The position numbers were made by a program, and so were the translations under genes. The notes below the pieces were generated by a model. That model searched no databases. It worked only from the letters and a program-made list of their open reading frames with translations, and was not told the origin of the DNA. DNA of 33,463 nt, taken from Pirellulales bacterium (GTDB lineage Bacteria > Planctomycetota > Planctomycetia > Pirellulales > JAEUIK01). The stretch spans positions 1 through 33,463 of the forward strand of contig JAIESQ010000098.1 in NCBI GenBank assembly GCA_019745975.1, in the 5' to 3' direction. This document shows positions 1 through 7,117 of this stretch, one piece after another. Position 1 is the stretch's first letter. Each line of letters starts with the position of its first letter.

Positions 1-54
1 TACCTGAGTGAGCGTGGCCAGTGGGACGACTTCTGGAAAGACTACCCAAACTAA
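1..54 (+). CDS. 3' end of an unidentified gene (partial)
   Basis: An open frame enters from the left edge and ends at TAA (52-54). The 17 visible residues are YLSERGQWDDFWKDYPN. They are rich in aromatic and acidic residues and look like a real protein tail, but they are too few to assign a family. A reading frame on the opposite strand overlaps it, and only one of the two is likely to be real here. Confidence 0.3.
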   Translation, partial: YLSERGQWDDFWKDYPN

Positions 55-160
55 CCACAATCCTGACGCCCACACGTCGCTCCCAATCGGCAAACACTTC
101 CGGCTGGACCTCACACTCCGCTAGCATCGCCTGCTTCCGCACCGTGTAACGCCGCTCCAT
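2..160 (-). pseudogene. 5' fragment of a transposase-like gene (remnant)
   Basis: An ATG at 160 is preceded by a strong ribosome binding site (AAGGAGG on the minus strand, about 164-172). The frame begins MERRYTVRKQAMLAECEV and stays open to the window edge. From memory, the first 25 or so residues resemble the N-terminus of DDE transposases found in planctomycetes (IS701/IS4-like). From about position 88 towards the left edge the sequence no longer looks like that family and runs into the 3' tail of a plus-strand gene. The simplest reading is a decayed insertion-sequence end: ribosome binding site and N-terminus kept, the rest lost. No terminal inverted repeat or target duplication is visible. 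Confidence 0.3.
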
Positions 161-404
161 GACAAATCCTCCTTGAGCTTGCCGCCCACAAAGAACTATG
201 CCAGAAAACACTTGCGTCACGCGATAGCAAATCGAACAGTAGAACTAAGATAAAAGCTCTTTTCGACGGGTGATTCCCAAACGCTGCTTTCGCTGGCAAT
301 TCTCTTGAATTGCTTTGGCGACATCGCGATCTGATTTGTTCATCAGACCTGAATCGCAATTGCGCCATTCATGCCGAACAAATCGCGACAAAGCAACATT
401 CAAT

Positions 405-1733
405 CTACGCACGCACGGCGCCGATGACCACCGCGCTGGCCTGGCCCTGCGGCGTCACGTTCCAATGCGCGGCGGTTTTGCCCGAGGGCGTGCTGTCGCC
501 GCGCACCGCCGAAACGGGGCAGGCAGGGTCGGGCGTGTCGTAGTTGAGCACGGGGAAGAGTCGCCCTTCGCGCAAGGCCAAGACACTGGCGGCCAGTTCG
601 ACGATGCCGCTGGCCGCGCCTAAGTTGCCGAAGTAGCTCTTGGCCGCGGTGACCGGCAGCCGCGCAGCCGCCGCGCCGAACACGTCGCCGATCGCCGCCG
701 CTTCGTCGACATCGGCGCGACGCGTGCTCAAACCGTGCGCGTGCAAGTGGCCGATGTCGTCAGGTTTAAGGCCCGCATCGCGCAGCGCCGCGCGCAGCGA
801 GTTGGCCAGCGCCTTGGTGCGGTTGGCGATGTGCTGGCGATCGGCCACGTAGCTGGCGCCGCTGCCGAGCACTTCGGCGTAGATCGTGGCGCCGCGGGCC
901 CGGGCGTGCTCTAGTTCTTCGAGGACCAGGCAGCCGGCCCCTTCGCCGATTACCATGCCGGTGCGATCGAGGTCGAAGGGCCGCGAGGCGCGCTGGGGTT
1001 CGACGCCAGGCTCGGCCGTTTCTTCTTGCACGAGGGCTTGCAGCGACTTCATCAGGTGGACGCGCGTGCCGGTGGCGCCGGCCAGCATCACGTCGGCGCC
1101 GCCGCGCTCGATCGTGCGGGCGGCCTCGCCCACGGCCAGGTTGCTCGAGGCTTCGCGCTGCGTGATCGAATTGTTCGGCCCGCGGAAGTCGTTGAAGATG
1201 GCGATGTGGCAGGCAGGCATGTTAGGCAAGTACTTCAGCAGCCAGAGCGGGTTCATCTTGCCCATGCCGGCGGCGCCCCACTTTTCAAAGTGGAACCGTC
1301 GGGCATCGTCGCCGCAGAGGTCCATGCCATCGCTGAATTCCTGCGGCTGGCTGAGCATGTAGTCGGCGCCGTAACAAACGCCGACGCGCTCGGGATCGAA
1401 CGTTCCGGCCGAGAGCCCGGCCTGATGGATCGCGCGCATGGCGGCGGCGACCCCCATCTGGCACTCGCGGCACATCATTTTGAGGGCTTTGCGGACCGCC
1501 TTTTTCAGCTCCCCTTCCAAGGGGCCGAAGTCGTCGATCGAGCCAGTGAAGTCGGGGACTTCGGCCGCGCAGGCGGTGGGCAGATGGGTTGGGGGGATCG
1601 CGGTCAGAGCACGAACGCCGCTGCGGCCGGCGGCCAACGACGCCCAAAGATCGGCTGTGTTCATGCCGATCGGGCTGATGATCCCCAGGCCGGTGATCAC
1701 CACGCGTCGCGGTTTGGCCGAAGGGGTGATCAT
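405..1733 (-). CDS. Ketosynthase-like protein (FabF/KAS-II fold) with altered active site
   Basis: The 442-residue protein has the full length and order of a FabF-type beta-ketoacyl-ACP synthase: an N-terminal RRVVITGLGIISPIG strand, the nucleophile-elbow region near residue 185-205, an AHG motif and a C-terminal KS...GN segment. Active KAS-II enzymes use Cys-His-His. Here the Cys position is Glu194 (SITQREASSN), the first His is kept (His333 in HAHGLST), Lys365 is kept, and the second His is replaced by Asn370 (KSYFGNLG). The protein therefore should not carry out normal condensation. Chain-length factors (KS-beta) and KSQ domains also lack the Cys, though they usually have Gln. It stands alone: no acyl carrier protein or partner ketosynthase lies beside it. 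The start at 1733 has no clear ribosome binding site. The fold is secure; the role is unknown. Confidence 0.9.
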   Translation of the reverse strand: MITPSAKPRRVVITGLGIISPIGMNTADLWASLAAGRSGVRALTAIPPTHLPTACAAEVPDFTGSIDDFGPLEGELKKAVRKALKMMCRECQMGVAAAMRAIHQAGLSAGTFDPERVGVCYGADYMLSQPQEFSDGMDLCGDDARRFHFEKWGAAGMGKMNPLWLLKYLPNMPACHIAIFNDFRGPNNSITQREASSNLAVGEAARTIERGGADVMLAGATGTRVHLMKSLQALVQEETAEPGVEPQRASRPFDLDRTGMVIGEGAGCLVLEELEHARARGATIYAEVLGSGASYVADRQHIANRTKALANSLRAALRDAGLKPDDIGHLHAHGLSTRRADVDEAAAIGDVFGAAAARLPVTAAKSYFGNLGAASGIVELAASVLALREGRLFPVLNYDTPDPACPVSAVRGDSTPSGKTAAHWNVTPQGQASAVVIGAVRA

Positions 1734-2035
1734 GCTTGCGTCAAGCCCGTATCGACGACACCAGAAACTAGTAAGTCACAGCAACGGAACGACTTGCCGC
1801 GTCGGAATTCGCGACGCGTTGCGGCTTCACGGCGAAAAACTCCAGATCCGCGTCGAATTGTAGTCGTCAGCCGGCGTTGCAGTCGAGGCGAGTGGGGGCG
1901 GTGACCGGCCCGGTGACAGTCGTTGCTGTCAACCATCGGCGTGAAAGGAGGGACGGGGCTCAATCCCGTGTTGCTCGCACCGGCCTAGCCGGGGATAACA
2001 ACATTCAAGCCGATGCGTGTTTCGGGCTTGGCGTC

Positions 2036-2165
2036 GGGTGGCCCCGACCCTGTCGGGGTGCCGAAGGCACAAGAGGTCCCATGAAAAGCCGGCGCGGCTC
2101 GTAACGCGACACACAAAGAGAGAGCCTCTTGTCGCTGCGCGACACGGACAGGGTCCGTGCCACCC
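2036..2165. repeat. Imperfect inverted repeat built from small hairpins, in the 1734-2303 intergenic gap
   Basis: The 570-bp gap between the ketosynthase-like gene and the permease gene shows no convincing gene. It holds two related arms in opposite orientation, 2036-2076 and 2124-2165. The left arm contains CCCCGA-CCCTG-TCGGGG (2042-2058) and TGCC-GAA-GGCA (2059-2069). The right arm contains CACGGAC-AGG-GTCCGTG (2143-2159). The outer sequences GGGTGGC and GCCACCC, and the inner CTCTTGT and ACAAGAG, complement each other. This is the look of a dispersed palindromic (REP/MITE-like) element. Confidence 0.55.
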
Positions 2166-2303
2166 TGCGGCGTCGACGGTGTCGTAAACCCCGTCGCGTA
2201 ACACCGGGCGAACTCGATCCGGCGTCGCACGTAACAACAAAGAGCCAGCCGATTTGCCCCGCCGCGCGGCATCAGGCCTGGTTCGTTTTGGGAGCCCTCC
2301 GGC

Positions 2304-3626
2304 ATGAGTTTGTGGAAGATCGCTCTGCGCAGCATGCAGCAGCGGCTGCTGGCCTCGTCGCTCACGGGACTGTCGATGGCGCTGGGCGTGGCGCTGGTGA
2401 TCACGGTACTGGTGATCCTGGGGGTGATCCGCGATTCGTTTGGCCGCGGGGCCCAGGGCTATCACATGATCGTCGGCCCCAAGGGGGGCAAGCTGCAATT
2501 GGTGCTCAACACGGTCTACCACCTCAGCCAGCCGATCGAGAATTTGCCCTGGTCGTACTACAAGAAGTTCAAGACGCCGGGCAAGGAGAACTTCGGCGAT
2601 TACGTGGCCACGGCCATCCCCTTCTGCCTGGGTGATAACTACGAAGGCTACCGCGTCGTGGGGACGACGCGCGAGATGTTCACTAAGCTGGAGTATACGG
2701 CCGGCCGCAAGTATGAATTCGCCGCAGGCCGAAACTTTCTGCAGACCGGTTTTTTTGAAGCGGTGATCGGAGCGACGGTCGCCCGGCAGACCGGACTGAA
2801 GCTCGGCGACTCGTTCATGCCGACCCACGGCGTCAGCGAAAACGAAGACGGCCACGTCCACGAAGACAAGTTCAAGGTGGTTGGCATTCTCAAGCCCACG
2901 GGCACGCCGAACGACCGGGCGCTGTTCATCAATATCGAAGGGTTCTTTCTGCTCGAGGGGCACGCCAAGGGGCCGGGGGTGCCGCATGCAGAAGGAGAAG
3001 CCGCCGCCCACGCGGAGCATCACGACGAGCACGGCGATCATCACCATCATCATCACGAGCCCTTGCCTGAGGATCAGCGCGAGGTGACGTCGATCCTGGT
3101 GGTGGTGAAGAACGACCTGTATGCTGCCGGCCTGGCGCAGAAGATCAACGAGGGGCTCGAAGCGCAGTCGGTCGCCCCCACGCGCGAGATTCAACTGCTG
3201 ATGGAAGAGATCGTACGGCCGATCGAGTGGCTGCTGTTGTTCTTGACGACGACGGTGGTCGTGGTGGCCGGCATCGGCATCCTGGTGAGCATCTACAACT
3301 CGATGAACGACCGGCAGCACGATATCGCCGTGATGCGGGCGCTGGGGGCCCGTCGCGGCACCGTGATGTCGATCGTGCTCTTGGAGTCGCTCTTGTTGGC
3401 GCTGGGGGGCGGGCTGGTCGGCGTGCTCTTGGGGCACGGGCTGATCGGCGCGATCGACCCGATCGTCGAATCGCGCACCGGCGTGAGTGTAGGTTTCTTG
3501 CAGTTTGAAGGGATTGAGCTAATTTTGATTCCAGGGCTGACCGTCCTGGCGGCCCTGGTTGGGTTTTTGCCGTCGCTGGCGGCCTATCGCACCGACGTGG
3601 CGAAAGCCCTGACCGCCCGCCCGTAG
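2304..3626 (+). CDS. ABC transporter permease, FtsX/MacB type, with His-rich insert
   Basis: The 440-residue protein has the MacB/FtsX layout: one N-terminal membrane span (about 20-45), a large extracytoplasmic domain, then three spans (about 305-335, 350-385, 405-430) with the FtsX-type segment SIYNSMNDRQHDIAVMRALGA between the second and third. Such permeases act on substrates at the periplasmic side and couple to a LolD/MacB-type ATPase. A stretch near residues 232-252 is packed with His, Asp and Glu and includes six His in a row, suggesting that metal is bound outside the membrane. Similar His-rich permeases are, as I recall, common in planctomycetes. No ATPase gene lies upstream (gap, then an opposite-strand gene) or in the cluster, so the partner must be elsewhere. 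It is the first gene of the cluster that runs to 8400. Confidence 0.85.
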   Translation: MSLWKIALRSMQQRLLASSLTGLSMALGVALVITVLVILGVIRDSFGRGAQGYHMIVGPKGGKLQLVLNTVYHLSQPIENLPWSYYKKFKTPGKENFGDYVATAIPFCLGDNYEGYRVVGTTREMFTKLEYTAGRKYEFAAGRNFLQTGFFEAVIGATVARQTGLKLGDSFMPTHGVSENEDGHVHEDKFKVVGILKPTGTPNDRALFINIEGFFLLEGHAKGPGVPHAEGEAAAHAEHHDEHGDHHHHHHEPLPEDQREVTSILVVVKNDLYAAGLAQKINEGLEAQSVAPTREIQLLMEEIVRPIEWLLLFLTTTVVVVAGIGILVSIYNSMNDRQHDIAVMRALGARRGTVMSIVLLESLLLALGGGLVGVLLGHGLIGAIDPIVESRTGVSVGFLQFEGIELILIPGLTVLAALVGFLPSLAAYRTDVAKALTARP

Positions 3627-3712
3627 AATAAACCTGCCCTGGAACTCCCTATCTGAGTCGTTTGAATCGACGCGCCGGCCCGCGCGGCCGCTTTGTCGAA
3701 GAGAGGTTCGCC

Positions 3713-5530
3713 ATGGCTGCCAAGACCCCTCGAGGATTGAACATGATCCGTCGGTTGGATTCTGTAGCCGGGGTCTGTGACCCCGGATTACGCGGCGAAT
3801 CTCCGGCCTCACAGAGGCCGGCTACAGGACTTCGACAGAGCGCGACCTTTCGGTTTAGCTCGCGGCGGTTTCGCGGACTCGCGGTCGTGGCGTCGTTGGC
3901 GGCGCTGGTCGTCGCCGGCAGTTCGCTGCCGGCCGTGTGGGCCTGCCCGTTTTGTAGCGCCGTCTCGGTGACACTGGGCGAAGAGCTGAAGGGAGCCACG
4001 GCCGGCGTGATCGTGAAACTGAAGAAGCTCCCCGAGCCGCAGTCGGCACCCGACCCAACGAAGCCGCCAGTGCTCTCCGACAGCCTAGCGCGGTTCGAGA
4101 TCGTGCAGGTGCTCAAGGGGGCCGACGTCGAGATCGAAACGCCGGCGGGGCTGAAGAAGCTGGCCGACGTTCGCGAGATTGACGTCACCTATTTTGGCCA
4201 GGACGAAATCGGGCGGCATTTTCTGATCATGGGGATCGACGCGCCGAAGATCGCCTGGAACACGCCGATCGCGCTCACCGAGCGGGCCGTGGCTTACGTG
4301 AGCAAGATGCCTGGCCTCCCGGAGACCGGCCCCGATCGGCTGGTCTACTTTCAAGAGTATCTCGAGGACCCGGAAGAGCTGATCGCCCGCGACTCGTACG
4401 ATGAGTTCGCCAAGTGCACCTACATGGAGATCAAAGGGCTGAAAGATCGCATGCACCACGACAAGCTCGTGGCCTGGATCAAATCGCCGCAGGTGACGCC
4501 GAGCCGACGCCGGCTGTATTTGTGCATGTTGGGCGTGTGCGGCAACGCCGACGATCTGCCGATGCTCGAAGAGACGATCCGTTCGGACAACCGCGATCTG
4601 CAGACCGCGCTCGACGCGGTGATCGGCGCCTACCTGATGCTCAAGGGAGAGTCGGGTGTGCCGCTCGTCGAGGAGCGGTTTCTCACAAAGAAAGATGCCG
4701 ACTACACCGATACCTACGCGGCGATTACCGCCATCCGCATCTTGGGGCAGGAAGACCCGGAGCAGACCGGCATTCCCCGCGCGCGGCTGATCGAGGCGCT
4801 CCGGCACATGCTCGACCGTCCGCAGTACGCCGACCTGGTGATCGCCGACCTGGCGCGGTGGGAAGATTGGGGTTCGATGGATCGGCTGGTCGCGCTGTTC
4901 AAGAACGCCACTGACGAGACAAATTGGGTGCGCGTGCCGGTGATTCATTTCCTCAAGGCCTGCCCGCTCCCCGAGGCGAAAGCCCACATCGACGAATTGG
5001 CCAAGATCGATCCCGACGCGGTGAAGCGCGCCAATAGCTTCTTCCCGCTGGCGGCGCCGAAAGTTCCGCCGCCGAGCGAAGCGACGACCGACGCGGCCAG
5101 CGGCGCGACCGCACCGGGCAGCGACACCACGGGGAGCGGCGCCGCCTTGACTCCCTCCGGCGCGGCAGCAGGCGACGACATCCCGCTACCCCCGCCGCCA
5201 GTGGCCGATCCCGAAGACGGGCCGGTCGCCGTGGATCCTTCGACGACAACCGCCGACGTGGCAGCCGCCATGGCAGCCGATGCGATTGACGAACAACCGG
5301 CGGTAGCCGCGACCAACGAAGGCAACAAGACGAGCACCGCGGTGGCGACGACCAAGTCGCCGGCCGACGAACTCGAGTCTGGCGAGGAAGAAGAGCAGGC
5401 CTCGGCTCCGCAACCGTTACCGGCGATCGCCACCTGGAAAATGGTGGCGATTGCCTTGGCGGCCGCCGCCGCGCTGTTGGCGCTGTACTTCGTGATCCTG
5501 GGCTGGCAGCGCCGGCTCGCGCGATCGTAG
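3713..5530 (+). CDS. Secreted, C-terminally anchored CPFC-motif protein, paralogue of the gene at 7114-8400
   Basis: I assign no enzymatic function. ATG 3713 is preceded by AGAGG at a good distance; ATG 3743, with GAGGA, is an equal alternative. A hydrophobic signal segment (about residues 54-76) ends in VWA, and the predicted mature protein begins with CPFC (Cys78, Cys81). A domain of about 380 residues follows, shared with the product of 7114-8400: compare the helical repeats around FLKACPLPEAKA here with YLSACPSAKAKA there. Next come an Ala/Thr/Pro-rich acidic linker (about 455-570) and a C-terminal membrane span (WKMVAIALAAAAALLALYFV) with an RR-containing tail. The domain would therefore sit outside and be tethered. 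Oddly, residues 17-39 are encoded by a 66-bp double-hairpin repeat that keeps the frame. Confidence 0.75.
   Translation: MAAKTPRGLNMIRRLDSVAGVCDPGLRGESPASQRPATGLRQSATFRFSSRRFRGLAVVASLAALVVAGSSLPAVWACPFCSAVSVTLGEELKGATAGVIVKLKKLPEPQSAPDPTKPPVLSDSLARFEIVQVLKGADVEIETPAGLKKLADVREIDVTYFGQDEIGRHFLIMGIDAPKIAWNTPIALTERAVAYVSKMPGLPETGPDRLVYFQEYLEDPEELIARDSYDEFAKCTYMEIKGLKDRMHHDKLVAWIKSPQVTPSRRRLYLCMLGVCGNADDLPMLEETIRSDNRDLQTALDAVIGAYLMLKGESGVPLVEERFLTKKDADYTDTYAAITAIRILGQEDPEQTGIPRARLIEALRHMLDRPQYADLVIADLARWEDWGSMDRLVALFKNATDETNWVRVPVIHFLKACPLPEAKAHIDELAKIDPDAVKRANSFFPLAAPKVPPPSEATTDAASGATAPGSDTTGSGAALTPSGAAAGDDIPLPPPPVADPEDGPVAVDPSTTTADVAAAMAADAIDEQPAVAATNEGNKTSTAVATTKSPADELESGEEEEQASAPQPLPAIATWKMVAIALAAAAALLALYFVILGWQRRLARS
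3762..3827. repeat. Double-hairpin palindromic repeat, copy 1 (inside a coding region)
   Basis: The unit runs from CTGTAG to CTACAG. Inside are two perfect 8-bp stems with three-base loops: CCGGGGTC-TGT-GACCCCGG (3768-3786) and CCGGCCTC-ACA-GAGGCCGG (3803-3821). Copies 2 and 3 are at 27681-27736 and 29049-29103. This copy is 66 bp, exactly 22 codons, has no in-frame stop, and lies between the start codon and signal sequence of the CPFC protein gene. Confidence 0.85.
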
Positions 5531-5535
5531 TTGTC

Positions 5536-5616
5536 GGGGACTGTCCCGATTTTGCTCGGCGAGAAGATGCGGTCTCTCGTAGCTCGCCTTGCTCCGAGCA
5601 AAATGGGATTGTCCCC
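5536..5616. repeat. 81-bp inverted repeat with arms of about 24 bp
   Basis: The left arm at 5536-5559 (GGGGACTGTCCCGATTTTGC..) and the right arm at 5594-5616 (..AGCAAAATGGGATTGTCCCC) are near-perfect reverse complements around a 34-base loop. It lies between the CPFC protein gene and the DUF3299 gene. It could form a strong hairpin in mRNA but lacks a T tract, so a dispersed MITE-like element fits better than a terminator. Confidence 0.75.
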
Positions 5617-5648
5617 CTCGCTTGGTAGTTCGTTGTAGAAGCAACTCC

Positions 5649-6320
5649 ATGAGCCTGGCCACCCACCGCGAAGACTACGATGCGCTCGACGAAGTCGACT
5701 ACCGCGCGCTCTCCGCGCCGGCGGTCGCCAGTCTGGTGGCCGGCGTGCTCTCGTGCACGGCGTTCGCGGGCTGGATCATGGGTGCGATTCCGCTGGTCGG
5801 CATCCTGCTGGGCGTGGCCGCGCTGTGGCGCATCGGCCAACAGCCCGAGAGCCTGACGGGCGCCCGGCTGGCCTGGACGGGGATCACGCTGTCGGCGTTG
5901 TTTTGGGCGAGTGGCGCTGGCTGGCTGGCGTACGAATACGCGCACGAAGTCCCCGAAGGGTACACGCGCATCACTTACGCGGAGCTGCAACCCGAGCCCG
6001 GCGCCGCACCCGACACGGTGCCGACTTCGGCCAGGCGGCTCGACGGCCAGCGGGTGTTCATCAAGGGCTTCGCGTACCCCGGCAAGCAAAGCAAGGGGAT
6101 CGAGGAGTTCATCCTTTGCCGCGACAAGGGGACGTGCTGCTTCGGCGGTCCGAGCCCCAAGCTGACCGACATGATTCAGATCCACCTCAAGAACGGGCTG
6201 AAGCTCGACCACTCGCTGCGGGTGCAGAAGCTGGCGGGGACGTTTCGGGTCGAAACCAGCGCGGCCAGCGACGACCTGGGACGCGTGCTCTATCACCTCG
6301 ATGCGGAGTACCTCAAATGA
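5649..6320 (+). CDS. Membrane-anchored DUF3299-like protein
   Basis: The 223-residue protein has two N-terminal membrane spans (about 20-60 and 75-98) in a short hydrophobic module resembling DUF4190, then an exported domain of about 110 residues. That domain carries the features I associate with DUF3299: RVFIKGFAYPG, a strand ending in ILCRDKGTCCFG, and a closing segment like that of the next gene. The paired Cys in CCFG are kept in both proteins. The start was placed at ATG 5649 because the in-frame sequence upstream comes from the inverted repeat at 5536-5616. The stop overlaps the next start as ATGA, so translation is probably coupled. The function of the family is not established; DUF3299 genes near FtsX-type permeases suggest a role in an envelope transport system. 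Confidence 0.75.
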   Translation: MSLATHREDYDALDEVDYRALSAPAVASLVAGVLSCTAFAGWIMGAIPLVGILLGVAALWRIGQQPESLTGARLAWTGITLSALFWASGAGWLAYEYAHEVPEGYTRITYAELQPEPGAAPDTVPTSARRLDGQRVFIKGFAYPGKQSKGIEEFILCRDKGTCCFGGPSPKLTDMIQIHLKNGLKLDHSLRVQKLAGTFRVETSAASDDLGRVLYHLDAEYLK

Positions 6321-7117
6321 CGCACTCCGCAGGTGAACGATTCGTGGTGGCACGGCCATCTTGGCCGTGGTCGGTCTTACCCCTCACCCGGCGGCTGCGC
6401 CGCCACCCTCTCCCACAAGGGGAGAGGGGAAGCTGTTTAGGGTGTGTGCAACGCACCGGCCGCGTGGGTGCCATGCCCACGCTGGCCGTGGGCATGATGC
6501 TGGGCGCACTACTGATCGTCGCCGGTTGCGATCATTCGTCGGGCGATCCAGCATCGAGTGCCGCGACGACGAAGCAGGCCGCGCCGGCGACGGCGCAAGC
6601 AACTTCGGCCGAGAAGCCAGCGGACAAGGCAACCGCCAACGCGACGCCAACGGCGCCAACCGCGTCGGCCACGCCGGCTGCCGCCCAAGCGACGGAGACA
6701 CCACCCGCGGTGACGGCAGCCACGGCCCGCCCCGCCGTGCCCGGCCGGCCGCGCGACGTCACCTTCGACACCATCAAGTTCGGCATCGAGAAGGACCAGA
6801 AGTTCTTCCGCGAGATGCTCACGCCTGAGATCGAAAAGCTGTTCGGCCAGCCGATCCGCATCCGCGGGTTCATTTATCCCACGTTCCAGCAGACGGGTAT
6901 TAAGACGTTCGTGCTGGTGCGCGATAATCAGGAATGCTGCTTCGGGCCCGGCGCGGCGTTGTTCGATTGCATCGTGGTCGACATGAAGCCGGGCAAAACG
7001 ACCGACTACTCGATCCGGCCGGTGACTGTCGAAGGGATCTTCGGCTTCAGCGAACTTAAGGACCCCGACGGCATCCAGCGGGCGATCTTTCATCTCGACG
7101 GCGAGAGCGTGCGATGA
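6317..7117 (+). CDS. DUF3299-like protein with lipoprotein signal
   Basis: The C-terminal half carries a DUF3299-like domain: IRIRGFIYPTFQQTG, LVRDNQECCFGPG and a final strand before IFHLDGE, matching the preceding protein. Before it lies an Ala/Thr/Pro-rich linker of about 70 residues and a lipobox (LIVAGC), so the mature protein is probably lipid-anchored. Two starts are possible. ATG 6317 overlaps the previous stop (ATGA), has GGAG upstream, and gives 266 residues with an odd basic N-terminus. ATG 6473 gives 214 residues and puts the signal peptide first. The DNA between these starts, and the first codons after 6473, consist of perfect hairpins (6351-6495). The 6473 start makes more biological sense for export; the 6317 start fits operon overlap. 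Confidence 0.7.
   Translation: MTHSAGERFVVARPSWPWSVLPLTRRLRRHPLPQGERGSCLGCVQRTGRVGAMPTLAVGMMLGALLIVAGCDHSSGDPASSAATTKQAAPATAQATSAEKPADKATANATPTAPTASATPAAAQATETPPAVTAATARPAVPGRPRDVTFDTIKFGIEKDQKFFREMLTPEIEKLFGQPIRIRGFIYPTFQQTGIKTFVLVRDNQECCFGPGAALFDCIVVDMKPGKTTDYSIRPVTVEGIFGFSELKDPDGIQRAIFHLDGESVR
6351..6495. repeat. Row of four perfect hairpins inside a coding region
   Basis: In order: CACGGCCA-TCT-TGGCCGTG (6351-6369), GGCGGC-TGC-GCCGCC (6390-6404), CCCTCTCCC-acaag-GGGAGAGGG (6406-6428) and ATGCCCAC-gctggcc-GTGGGCAT (6473-6495). The last one supplies the alternative start codon and the first residues of the lipoprotein signal of the 6317-7117 gene. The segment keeps the frame open over 145 bp. 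Confidence 0.7.

Noticed and set aside
333-384. GATTTGTTC/GAACAAATC stem downstream of the ketosynthase-like gene as a terminator.
   Set aside because: The loop is 34 bases long and no T tract follows on the minus strand.
310-623. Small plus-strand open frames at 310-543 and 315-623.
   Set aside because: They overlap the ketosynthase-like gene antisense, lack ribosome binding sites and show no protein-like features.
1929-3437. A 502-codon open frame on the minus strand, and similar long antisense frames at 4953-6359 (-), 9780-10997 (+), 13612-14808 (-), 21505-23418 (-) and 26586-27752 (-).
   Set aside because: Each lies over a gene with clear family motifs, has biased composition (Arg, His, Gln, Pro) and no recognisable domain. 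High GC content makes such shadow frames common.
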